This document shows positions 34,377 to 46,554 of a stretch of 64,000 bases of DNA, one piece after another. Both the position numbers and the translations under genes were made by a program. How positions within the stretch are numbered: the first letter of the stretch is position 1; each line of letters opens with the position of its first letter. The stretch covers positions 15,669,720 through 15,733,719 of the forward strand of contig OZ038438.1 in the NCBI GenBank assembly GCA_964036275.1, read 5' to 3'. Source of the DNA: Litoditis marina (taxonomy: Eukaryota; Nematoda; Chromadorea; Rhabditida; Rhabditidae). The notes under the pieces were generated by a model, which worked only from the letters and a program-made list of their open reading frames with translations, was not told the DNA's origin and ran no database searches.

Positions 34377-37300
34377 AGGGCTGCGTGTATATTACGTGAC
34401 TTCAACGCCTTGTTCAACATAAAATGAGTAAATCTATTCCCCATTTCAATTTGAAGCTGCAGCCGATTTGTAGTCACTCGAAAATAGAAATGAAATCCAG
34501 CTAGCTCACGTTTTTTCCACGCCATTTGCCTCACTCTTCCCCAGTGGTTTTTCGACTGAAATTGTTACAAACCCACAAACAAACACACCAGACTAGCGCT
34601 TTATACTAGTGGATTCAAAAATATAACAGATGTGTTTTTCTCAATGAGTGCTCGTTTGAGCCGCTAGATAGCCTTTGTCGGAAAGTTAGTAAGCTTGTTT
34701 ATCTTTCAAACTTTTATTGTGTTCATGATCCAACAAGACAAACACGCCACGGCATTGCGAAACATAATGTTCATTATCAGCGGCGAACAGTTAGCGTTTA
34801 TTGGCGTCCGAATGATTCAATGGAATATCCGCTCAGGATGTTGGATGCTGTATATTAGTTTCCGTCATTCGTATAACCGAAATAGACAAAAATCGCTTGA
34901 ATTAGTTTGCCGAAGTCACTGATACCATTTCCCACCTCTTTCCCTAAGTAGAAAAGCTATTTCAGGCTGGGAGGTTTCCACAGCATAATACAAAGCTTCT
35001 TGTAAGGAGAGTCGTACACGAACTGGCAAAAGATGAAATTCACTGAAAAGAGAGAAGGATTATCAACGAAGTCCCAAAGGAAAGTGCTTTAATGATGCCA
35101 TCTTAAATTTCGCATTATGACGATTCAAAATTATTCCTGTTTTTGTTTTTGATTAAATATGTGACTGGTAATATGATTTTTGAGAGAAGATCTCCAGAAC
35201 AAAATCAATTCTTACTTGTTTCCTTCCTTCTCAGTTTTATTGGCTTGATTCCGGAGAAAATCATTTGCTGATGTACTGTGATCGATATGGCTCACTGAAA
35301 AGAAACCACTGTTTATATAACGAACTGTTGTGTAGATTGTTCATGTTGAACGAAAAACTGTCAGTCACGTTGTATTTATAAATGCAGGTTCAAAACCAAA
35401 ATGGTTCAAATATTCAAGTTCAGTTCAAGTTTATTACAGTTCAAGGGCAGCTGTGGTGATATCTTCTAAGTTTGTAAAACTGACGTCTATCGAGCAAGAC
35501 ATTGGTGATTCGGATGTTTCCGCGGGCGCAAGCCAACGCAAGGGGAGACGGACAGCCGGAATGCCGGAAACACGCCTGGGTCACATTGTAGACGATCGAC
35601 GACCGGAATGGATCTGCCCCGCAGTCGAGTAACCGACAAACCAGGTCGAAGTTACCCGTTTGGACGGAAACCTGAAATAACAGCTATATTCTCAAACAAA
35701 ATATTCTCAGAAAATCAATTTTCGTCTATTGATATGTAAATGTTCACGAGTCAGCGGCACTGCTTTTCAGTCTTAGATGAGCAACAAAACATAATCGTAG
35801 CCAAACAACAACAGTTTATCCAGTTATGAATGGTCGCAATATTGCATGGATTGAATAGGTCTCGATATGTTCTTGAACAGAATAAGAATTCAAACTGACT
35901 TGTAAAGGCGATTCTTTAATCATGGTGTCATTCTGGAGTTCAGCTCCACTGTTCAGTAGAATGTTAGTGAGAACTTCATTCTGTTTCGCGACGGCCCTTA
36001 AAATGTGAAAAGGTTCGCTTTCCACAGCTCTTCTTCACGTTTTATGTCGCCTCACCCCTCCGTATTTGTAGCTTGATACTTCTTGCATTTTGTTCGAACC
36101 CAGTGGATTATGGTGTGTATCGAGATGAACACACAATCACGGTTTGGTCACTATCTATAGCACATAAATCGAGCCGAACTTCCCCCAAGAATTGAAGTGT
36201 TGTGCATTTGTTTTTGGAGCTCTAGTAACAATTAAGATACTTTCAGAATTAAAAGCACTAACCATGTGAGAGGTGTCCAACCGGTGTGTTTCTCCAGTAG
36301 ATACTGGCTCTTTTCCGCTTTACTTTTTGGCACACCGACATTCACGGAGCAACCAGAAGAAAGCAGAAGACGCATAGTTTCCTCGTCTTCGCGAACTACC
36401 GATTCTGCCAGAGCAGTCAAACCCTAAAATCACCATTGATTACATACAAAAATAGAGATGATTGTGACTTTACGTACCTAAAAGATTTTACCTCTACAAA
36501 CAAAGCAACCACGGTGTCTTGTTCGTTGTTCGTTCGTATTGTTCGTAGTTTGAATCTGTTGCTTCTCGCTCGAATTTCGTAAAATGTGGTGAGTATTAAG
36601 ATCGGACTACAACGGGGAGTCGGTTATTATAGTTCATTGGAATGTTTTCGAATCTAGTTCATACATTCTCTGGCAAAACTTAAGAACACCCATCCGATGT
36701 CGCACTCACGAAAGCACTGGTCCCATGCAGTTTGTCGTGCAATATTCGGGTGGCGTGCTGGATGTTGTCCGGTCTTCCACTTGCGATCAGAGCGAAGGCA
36801 AAGTTGGTGGTCGCCTCCTCCGGGTCGCAATCGGCTGTCACGTCATGGCGCCAGAACTGGACGAATGGCGGAGCGCAGTCCTTGCCCAATATCATGTACG
36901 CAGCCTAAAGATACCGAGAAGTTTGACAATTCTGAAAGCATCCTATGTTTAACTCTAAAGTTCCACCTTACTTCGAAAGTTTCCCTTCAGACTGAATAGT
37001 TAACTGTAATACCTTTTCCAGCTACTAGTGTGTCAACATTTACATGTGAAAAGTCCAGCTATCTGCCAGGGATCACGACGATGGGTATTTTTAGGGTTGT
37101 CTCACCTGTTGCACATCCGTATTCTCTACAAAAGGTGTCATCCGGTGCTCGGCAAAAGCGAACATAATTCGAGTCCAATCTGCTAAGGGCACTAGATTTT
37201 CCCTGAAACAACAGATCGACATTCATCCATTCATACTACTGACTAAAACGTGCTTTTACACATACGCATCACAGTTAGTTCGTTTTCTTTCAAATTCTGT

Positions 37301-40300
37301 TTTACCCGCAGGCTAGACTTAGGTAAAAATGCTTCATTCAGGTAAATACAATTGTCTAACGAAAACTGTTTCAAAGAGCGTAACTCGCCTGTAGGTTGTC
37401 ATGTAATAGAGCAGGGTCCTTGTTGCATCCGAACTGAGAGTCATTCTGAAAAATGTATGAAATTTCCTAAGATTGACCCAGTTCGTAACTTTTTTGTCTT
37501 CCTTTGAATTTGTTGTTCAAACAATGAGAGTTTTCCGTCAATCCAACATAAATTGTTTCAAAGATACTTTTCCTCAAATTTCGACTTTCGAAGCTATTCA
37601 TGTCTGAAGGTTCTAGATCATTCATCAATCATGTTTTTGTGGGTTTCAGCTCGGGATAAGTACGGTATGAAATCAAAGTACGTTTGTATTATACTAGACT
37701 AGTGTTCCTCACTGTAATTTCCTTTTCCCCTTAGCCGACGAGATGGACCCATCGGTTTCCATAACAATTCGCTCGCGGATACTGGCTACCGTCATCAGCA
37801 GATCGTCCCGGGACATGAAAGAAGAGTACACGGCACCTGGAGGTATCGATTGTCATCAGAGAGTTCCGACCAATCAAAGTATTGAGAGACGGTTAGATAG
37901 CAACATGTCCAAACAAGGATGCGTATGTATAGTCAGTCTGTAGTCTGAAAAGAGCCCGATTTATAGTTGAACTACGTCATCCATGACAGTGTTTCATGAA
38001 TGCTCATTGCAAAAGTTCGAAGAGCTGGCTAGAGCTCAAACTCGATTTTAGTTGAAGTCGAAGTGCCCACATGAGCATCTGGTTCTTTGATTATTCATGA
38101 AAAAACCGGAACACTAACCAGAGAGTTTGTCATGGCGTTTGAAGAAGTCAATGAGGGTTGAATTCGGACCAATGCGTTCCTCGAATTCACTATTGGTGAG
38201 AACTTGCATTTGATCTGAAGAGACATTCAATTGAGTATAACTACCATAAATCTTTCCACAAAGAAAAAGGGAGGAAAATAAAATATTACCTTCTTTTATC
38301 AAGATGTGTATCATTTCTTCGGTGAGACACTCCATCAGGGCTGCGATGTAAATTGGTACCTGAACGAAAAAATGATGTGACAAGTTCATCAAGAAGAAGC
38401 AAACGATTATGCTTCCGGTCAAATGTATATTGAAGTGTTAGGTGATGAACCCAATCGAGAACATGCAATGATCATATTGTTCCATCATGTTTTACGTAAA
38501 TACGCTGTTGATAAAAAACTCACTGTATCTGACAGGGGTCTGTTCGGGATCTTATCCGTAAAAAATCTATATATTCGACCGACGGGTGTACGAAGCTCGG
38601 CTCTTTGACTCAGGCTTTTCTTCAGGCCCCTCGTTCCCCCCAGGGCATACATTATGGAGGCTTGGGAACCAGCCTTGCAGCAAGAGGACAGGACTTCCAG
38701 AGGTAAAAGAATCTAGAATAATGACCTGTTCAAAGAGGAACATTGCGACTCAAGGGCTAGTCTCCACTCACAACGTTTCACTGACTATAACAAAGTTCTT
38801 AAAGTATGTTTTTAACAGGGTTTAAACTGCGAAACGTGCTACACGAAGTAAGACATGTACGAAGAACACTTTAGCAATCGCATGACATATTCGGAAATTT
38901 TAAAGCTTTTAAGTGATTACTATCGCTGTTGTGCATCAATTGTTTCAGAACGCAAAATGCTCACCTTGGCTGCTGCGTTCACCGTATCAGTGGTTATTTT
39001 CAGGGTGTAAGTGCTGAGTCGTTCCACCTGCTCTGTTAGAGTCAAGAGCGTATCACAGAGTAATGTTCGTATCCTGTAAATTGCAGTTTTTTCGAAATCT
39101 TTCCCACATCAAACAAAATTCCAAATAACACCTACTTACTGAAGGACTGCAAAGAAGGAAAGTCTAGTGAAAACTAGTTATCACCTGCTCACGGTCGATA
39201 GGTCGATGAGTTTCGAGTACTTCTTACAGCGGCGTCCTTGAAGTATGGTAATCACATCACGATCAGTCAATGGTGAAAATGCAGCTTTGTCGACCCTGTC
39301 AACTATACATTTAGAAAATCGTCTAGTAATTCAACACACAATTTTGACCTGCACACGTTTTACACAAACACACAAAAACTAGAATGAAAAACAACCAAAT
39401 TTGCCTTTTTATATCTTCTGTAAGGTCGTACTTCACTCAGAGACGTGTGTCGTATAAACTCACCCGGCTATAATCGTTTTTCCCTCTCTGTTCTGATGAA
39501 TGAGTTTTCTATCATCTTGTACAATTTCTGATGTGTATGTAACTTACCCGATGACAGAACTCGGTTGAGACTCCTCTGTTTTCGGGCTCGTTTGAACTCG
39601 CATAATGCCATCGCGTATCGGGGTTGGTGAAGTGTCCCCGTTCACGTGTACGACTGTCGTCGTTTTGTGAGAAACACCTGAAACAACGTAGCCGGTGAGA
39701 ACAATGTGGTGGGTCCTCGACACAGACCTGTGTTTTGTAATCATTAGAATAAAGACGCTATGACAGATTGGCTATCTTAGTGAATCACTGATTATGTGAT
39801 AAACGTAACGCGTGTGAGCCTTTTATTATACGATTGTTCAGATATTAATTGATTTTCAGAGCTTTTTTCTCGCATACCCATGTCGTGATCATCGTCGAGT
39901 GCGTACGGGTTTTCCTCGGTCACGTGTCGAGATGTGCTTCTGTAGCCGCTGTCGGTGGGACTGCGAGTGGGACAGACCAAATCCACATCAATGTCGTCGA
40001 AACAGCGCGCGTTGTACCGATGGGAACGCATGTTGAAACTAGAAATGAAGCAGGAAACTTATATCGCATGGAAAGCTTCTTGATTACCACTCTGACCAGA
40101 TATTCATCTTCGAAAGCCGCGAATGTGCTATGTATGAGAAAGTGAAGACCTATTTTATAACTTAGAGAAAAAAACACAAAGTAATGTTCGTGATACGTCG
40201 TGCGCGAGATTCAACATATTACATCTAATAACCCGTTAACTAGTGATAACGTACTCATTGTCTTCCAATGTACTGACGTTCGGTACACTTTTGTACAGAT

Positions 40301-41813
40301 TTCTGATCTGTTCCAGATCCTTCAGCGTCGAATCCCTACACTGTTGAACATGATCGGAGCCAGACGGGGAGTCCTGCCTTCGAAACGAGTCCCGTCGATC
40401 ATTCTACAAGCGTTAAAACGTTAGCTTGTTGATTTCGTCCGATCGGTTCATTGATTCTCCGTGAACATATAGTTTTGTTCAGACTATGCAGGTTAGAAGA
40501 CATTCAACAACGGAATGAAAACAAACTATCAGGAAGATGACCAAGAGTGCTTCGCATTGAGTTACTATACCTGCTCAATTTCGAAAACGTGACTTTTCCG
40601 ATTCGCCTTTTTTTCAGGACTTGAAATGTATACGACATCGTCCGCAGCAACTTCTCCCTTGTTCTGAAGTTGATGATTGTTTAAAACCTCCAGATTTTTA
40701 TTTTACTTCCGTCACCTCACTAAGTTCTGTAGGGTCTTGAAAAATTTTAGGTCGTTTCTTAAGTTTTGCTAATTTTTTGGGCGGGTTTTCCACATTCAAG
40801 CCGCGTTAAGAACATAAGTAATGCGGTCCTGTTACATTTAAAACCAAAACATTCTCTTGTGCTCATATTATCGTACTTTTTGTTGGTTAGATGCTTATGC
40901 TGTACGTCTGACATAGAGAAATAAAAAACTAGAGAACCACTGCAGTTCATTTGCACTCAACCTTCCAAAACCAAAGAGGAAATCAGATACAAAAAACGCT
41001 CACTTTGAGGCGGAAAGGTGTTGAGCTACTGGCTGAGTGCACGAGGGCTCCCGGCCGCAAATGTTTCCAAGCCTGCGATATTTTGTCCGGAAGACTCTGT
41101 TCTGACACAAACATAGAGTTGCGTTGTTTATCCTTTACTCTGAAAACATATTCACATGGGAAATGTGCTCATGGTATCATTGTATCATTCAAATCCAATA
41201 GTTCCACTTAACTAGAGTACACAATAGTTGAATCTCTCTGTTAACAGTTTTCCCGAATTGATACACTAACAACGACATCATTTGAAAAGAAGCCTATAAG
41301 CTTTTGCTTTAATAATTGTGAAGGTTGGACCAGAAGATAGTATATCTGAAACCACCCTATTCCATACCGTACATACCACATCAGTATGATCCACACTTTT
41401 TCATGCTTTTTATTTACGGTGTGATATGAGGATGGTTGTGCCGGTAATTTTAATGACGATCGTGAAATGGAATGGCGTACGGGTAGTTTGCCGGCACTTC
41501 AAACGAGGTTTCCTGTTCTCAGCTGATGCGCACAGCTAATCGAACGATGTAATTATAGACAGAAGAAGTGCTGCACGAAAAGTTGTAGCGCGGTACACTC
41601 TCTGTTTTGGAAGCTCTCATGAAAAAGCGACACTTACAAATGATGAAAAAGAATCTCAAAAGCCATATGATGCCGGAAACTAGAAAGTGATTCAAATCAT
41701 ACCTAAGTCCCATTTTGGGCCTCAATTCTGGAGAGAAACTGATTGAAGGTTTGGCGTTCAACTGGTGTGTCTTTTCGGCCAACAGGAGCAAACGATCACG
41801 ACTGCCTCCTTCA
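30843..41813 (-). CDS. BTBD11/ABTB3-like: Ankyrin-BTB protein of the BTBD11/ABTB2 type, 27 exons, 5' incomplete
   Basis: Exons: 41813-41703, 41512-41418, 41101-41004, 40663-40571, 40403-40289, 40127-40088, 40038-39878, 39677-39548, 39295-39185, 39073-38965, 38359-38290, 38214-38119, 37836-37713, 37445-37389, 37202-37106, 36904-36710, 36423-36263, 35996-35900, 35671-35485, 35294-35216, 35042-34936, 32884-32727, 32651-32548, 32323-32224, 32027-31902, 31462-31286, 31031-30843. Phases agree throughout, giving at least 1061 residues; human BTBD11 is about 1100. A charged Ser-rich N-terminus comes first, then a histone-fold-like helical region (VPIYIAALMECLTEEM) near 290-410. Ankyrin repeats (GLTALAE..., GWTPLTWAVAKQNE, LLDCGADPF) span 567-720. 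A helical stretch leads to a BTB domain (SFVNNEHLSDVRF, GHRLLLFNASDKF, TFLYDG) near 885-1000. BTB domains often recruit cullin-3; vertebrate BTBD11 is synaptic (family knowledge). The three most 5' exons are the least certain. Intron 14 appears to use a GC donor. Confidence 0.88.
33009..34298. repeat. Minisatellite of 22-25-bp units, with about 295-bp higher-order repeat
   Basis: Dozens of degenerate units around AACATAGAGCGCGGAACTT alternate with a GGGATGTC variant. The block at about 33441-33735 recurs almost unchanged at about 33736-34030, so there has been a recent duplication of roughly 295 bp. The array sits in the 2-kb intron between exons 35042-34936 and 32884-32727 of the BTB gene. 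Open frames across it are by-products of repetition. Confidence 0.95.
34305..34373. repeat. (CT)n microsatellite
   Basis: An almost pure TC/CT tract with one interruption (CTCGCTC) adjoins the minisatellite in the same intron. Confidence 0.97.
36543..36613. repeat. Small dispersed inverted-repeat element, BTB gene intron
   Basis: Reads TCGTAGTTTGAATC at the left, GAATTTCGTAAAATGTG in the centre, and GATCGGACTACAAC at the right, matching the two copies in the P450 gene. Confidence 0.45.
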
Positions 41814-42837
41814 CTTAAAACATAAAGTAACGATTATACTTAGAGTGGTTAAGGATCCGAATAGAATTGATTTTTCAAAATCAGTTGACCACCCTGAATA
41901 AAGTTTAGGGTAATTTTGGAGGGACACAAATTTGAACAAACGTGATGTGCACTTTAACATTATATTATTTCGATTTCTGATATGTTTTGTTGTGACGTAA
42001 TTCCATAGCAGTATACAGAAGAAGACAATTAGAAGACAATTATTGATTGTGTTAAAGAGTTACTGGAATGAATAGTGACTGAGGATGAATAAAACACAGT
42101 TATTTACGAAAATGTGGAGAACAGAGCGTAATATGAGAACGTTCCAAAAATACATAGTTTTCTCACGTTTCACGTGACATTGGAGTTGGTCTAAGGCGGC
42201 TGAAAACTATTTGTATCAGGTGATATATTGTTGATCTATTTCACAGTCGACTCAATTATTTGTCCACAGACTTGATCTCAGTTTGTTTATTCATTCCTAC
42301 GCGAATTATGAACTGGAGAGACCACGCAAATGAAAATTATTGGACCGGAGTCGCAGATCTTTCAGTGGCATGAACTCTTTTCAACTATTTGTTAATCTGA
42401 AGTTCCTTTTTCGAAGCTCAAAAAATCAACTCAAAATAGACCAACGATAAAAAAACGTTTTGTGCTCATTTCTAGATCCGGGTTGCTTGTGATTTGCAAT
42501 TTATAAACTACTCACTAAAAAAACTAGAGAACTAGACAGAGATCTGGAAAAAAAACTCAAATTGCAAGTTCAATGCCATGAGAACAAAAAGGTTGACAGT
42601 TATGAACAATCATTCAAGAAGCGCTTCAGGCACGGGAAGTTTAGTACAACTAGACGCGGGTGTTTCGAGAACGTCCGTATTGCAAAGACAATCGCATTAT
42701 TCATAGAATAAGCATGTGAAGATCATGTCGAATCGATCACTGTAGAGCAAAATAGGAGATGAAAAACCGTATGTATCGCGACTCCTGCCCTATGGATAGT
42801 TATGGGACGAATCATTGGGTTAGGTTGTGGTTGTTAA

Positions 42838-43157
42838 TTGAGTTCAAAATTTCGAATTTTCGAGTCTTCGAGTTTTGGAAAATTTCGAGTTTTCGAGTTT
42901 CAAGAATTTTTGAGTTTTCGAGTTTTCGAGTTTTCGATTTTTGTGACAATCGAGTTGTCGAGTTTTCGAGTTTGAAAAATCGAGTTTTCGAGTTTCAAAG
43001 ACAGAACAATTTCAAGTTTTGAAGTTTCATAACCAAAAATTTGAATTTTCACATTTTTACATTCAAAAAGCTTTATTTTCGAGTTGAAAATTTCGAGTTA
43101 TCGAGTTTTCGAGTTTTGGAAAGTTTCGAGTTTTCGAGTTTAAGAAAAAAATCGTGT
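42838..43157. repeat. TTTTCGAG tandem repeat
   Basis: An irregular array of TTTTCGAG / TTTCGAG units broken by short AT-rich spacers. It is non-coding, in the region upstream of the BTB gene exons. Confidence 0.85.
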
Positions 43158-44998
43158 TTTCGTTAGGAAGCTTCGCGCAGCTTGCTACGCTCATAGTGCC
43201 TCATTTCAAGTGTAGCTTGATTTGTCAGTCACAGCGACATACGAACTTTTGATGGAGTATTCGCAATATTCTACATTTGGACAGCACGGTGTTCCAATTT
43301 GGCTACTGTACCTGCGAGCGAGCGCACCTGTGATGTGGTTCTATACTTTTGTTTAAGTCACCGAGATGTTATCCTCTAAACTTATTACTGAGATAACATT
43401 GATTACTGAGTTCGGGAAATAACATGACCCAGTAAGGAACCGAGCGTGGTCATCAAACATTTCGTTTGAATGAGACCCACTTCTCTAGCCAATATACTCA
43501 GCGCTGAGTCAGATCCAGAACCAGCGCTCCTTATTTTGCATCAAATCCACATAAAAACGTTTGGGTGGTTTTGGTTATGTTATGTTACTTTCTCGGGTTT
43601 CACTATAACATTATAACTAGTTATTTAGTATTTGCAGGCTGTGTGGACGACCAAATTTGCAAGCAGAGAAGTGAAACGCATAGAGAAGAGAGCATATAAC
43701 AAAGAGAGGGTTGGCGCAAGCGGCTATGGAACGACTGGATCAGAGTTGTAGTTTGGTCTTCAAACACATCATAGCACACACGTTTGCTTACCACGCACTG
43801 GAATGAATCTAAAAACATCGCAATTGAAAAGGAAACCATACGGTGATATCAAAAAGTATACTTTTCAGTGAAGCATTGTATTATTTGGAGAAGTCGTTTC
43901 AAGTGGTCAATAATGAGTTGGCCAGAGACAACGTTTATTAACGATGAGAAGATGAGGCGCGGCAACGGGGGAAGGAAGGTGTGAAGTGGCTGGACTGGCC
44001 TATCAATTGTTACTAATCCGCCATGACCAATCGAGTCCAAGGCCGAAACTCAAACAGCGGACGGACCGCTCCCGTTGCCCCAGGCGTTTCGTTTCATCGC
44101 CTAAATCTGGCGCTAAATAGAAAGTAATCCAAACAGTGTCTTCTACCTTACTTCTTTTCATTACGGGAACCACCAACTTTCCAGTTTCTTATGAGTCTGC
44201 TCTGTTGACAAAGTCAAGAAAGAAATACATAATAGAGTCAATAAAAATACATAACAGGGCTTCCAACTACCTCAGCCACCATTTCAATACACGGAGACTT
44301 TCAAAAATCTATGAAGTAAATATTTTTACAGTGAATTAGCACAGTCCTTGCCATGTATACGTGGAGAGTTTTAAATCAAGATGATTATTCTAACTATCAT
44401 GTTACGACGAGAAAGGCTTCTATACAGTGTTTGGCTCAATTTGGACACAGATTGAGAATTTCAAGTTCATACTGTGGGTCCACGAGCGTTCGAGAGATGA
44501 TTTAGTAAGCGTCATTGATAGAATGAAATATTATTATCCTTTATATCCGCAACTATGTGAACCATATGAACAAATTTCTGCAATAAGAACTATATTTCTC
44601 AGTAGAAAAGGAGCTATGTATGCTGTAGCTCTTGGACCACCGATATAGTATAGTCAACTGTCCTAAGAAGAAAAATGTTCAACACAAAACCAACAAAAGA
44701 GAGGGTATTCCATTCATTCTATTCAAACATACAGATTGTATGGTAGAACAGTAAAAGGGGGAACCTGCCCTATGATAAAATTTATGTCAAACAATGAATT
44801 GTGATTCTAAATCAGTTTTCAATTAACAATGTCATACCAAATACGTTTTTAATTTTTTGTCTATGTTCAAACATTTATGATTAACTCAGTTTTAGGATTC
44901 ATACACTTGCGGCACAATTCTCTTCGATTCGGTTTGTAAAGCGGTCAAAAAAGGTAGGCGAACAAGAAGAAAATGTTTGTTGAGAAGAAGCAAACGAT

Positions 44999-45010
44999 GG
45001 GGGGGGGGGG
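44999..45010. repeat. Poly-G run
   Basis: Twelve consecutive G, interrupted only by a T before further G. Confidence 0.95.
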
Positions 45011-46361
45011 TGGGATAAGCTTATAATCAGGGGTCGCCGGCTTGAGAGAAGTACCCACAGCAACATTCTGATCTGCGCGGACGGTCAGCTTGTTAACGAA
45101 TTATGACCGATGGGTCGCTAGTTTCCGAACTGTGTTGGGGTTTGGCAACAACACTTATTATCGATACTTCTTTTTTGATAACTCCTGGAAAAGGGATAAA
45201 ACCAAACTAACTGAGGTGTTGACTTCAGAAAGGTAACTTCCCGAGTGGAATCTTTCGAATATGACATCTCAATCACCAACCATGTCAAGGAAGTACCTGG
45301 ATGTAAACAATTAGTAAACTGACTAGTCTACTCAAAAAGAAACAATAGAAATTACAACAAACCATTACAGCCAAAACGATACAATCGGAATCTCAGTGAA
45401 AATATAGAATATGGTAACCTCGTAATTGTTCCGCTTGAGGTTATTATTGCGAGTCATACAGTATGGATACAAAACTTCAAGGCCTTGAACAGACGAACGT
45501 TATCTCATGAGTTGTGAAATGTAAAATTCATCCGACTCTGACTTCCTCTTACAACGTTCGCAATGTAACAAACTTCAAGTTTGGGCTAGAAAACTGTCAA
45601 AAATTGTGTTCTGCGAGAGTCTCCGTAGGAAAAAGCTCGGCTATACTGTTACAGCTCTAACTAACTGTCTACATTTCACGATTATATAGGTTATTGTGTA
45701 CGGTCATCGCTGGTTTTGAGCAGAATAAGTAGCCTAAGTGCAGTGAACATAGGTAAACACGCGGGTCTGAATGAGCCAAACAAATGAGACACTCTGGGGC
45801 GAGACATAAAACAGCGAAACTTCCGAGCAACATATTGTCTTCAGAAAAGTCAAGCTGAGGGATCGAATACAGTCCTACAAAGATACAGTACTAATTGTGA
45901 TTAATCACAGATTTAACATGCATCGGTTCTTTTCAAATATTCAAAAAGGACCAGAACTGGATGAAGTGACATTCCAAAAAACAATTATAATTCTTACTCT
46001 ACGATGAAAGTCTATCCGATGCGTATATTCTGTACTAAACATGTCACTTCTGTGATCAAATCATTCATTCGGCCATATATGTTAAGTTGGAAAATGTATT
46101 TAGGTAATTAGACGTTATTTATGAATCCATCACGTATGAACGAAATATGGAACATAAAAACTGCATTCACCAAGATATCCTGTTATGTCCAATAAGACAG
46201 GCAACAAAATGAAATAGTACTGGATGGAGTGCGGTCTACAGCAGAGCGTGCCATTTCGGTATCACTACCATAGTATTGCGGAAGGGAGCGTCTATTGTGG
46301 AAAAGCGCCAATGACTCACCTTGTAGATTTGCCACGGAGCTAATTAATCACAATTAACTGT

Positions 46362-46554
46362 GGCGGGAAGGTCATTTCCAATTGAAATTGATGCTTTCCC
46401 GCCGGCTTATACAGTTCGGTTTTTTTTGGGTATGATACGTTCGGTTATATTTACTTTCATCTTTCCGCCGAAGAATGCGATACCCTTTATGGGAGTGATT
46501 GCTGCCAGCATCTGATGTTCCATTCAACGGATTTCGTACAACGAGTTTCCCGCT
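46362..46554. promoter_or_regulatory. Cluster of E2F-like motifs
   Basis: GGCGGGAA at 46363-46370 and TTTCCCGCC at 46395-46403 face each other about 25 bases apart, and TTTCCCGC recurs near 46546. TTTCCCGC matches the known E2F/DP consensus TTTSSCGC. No adjacent gene start was identified, so any role is inferred. Confidence 0.25.
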
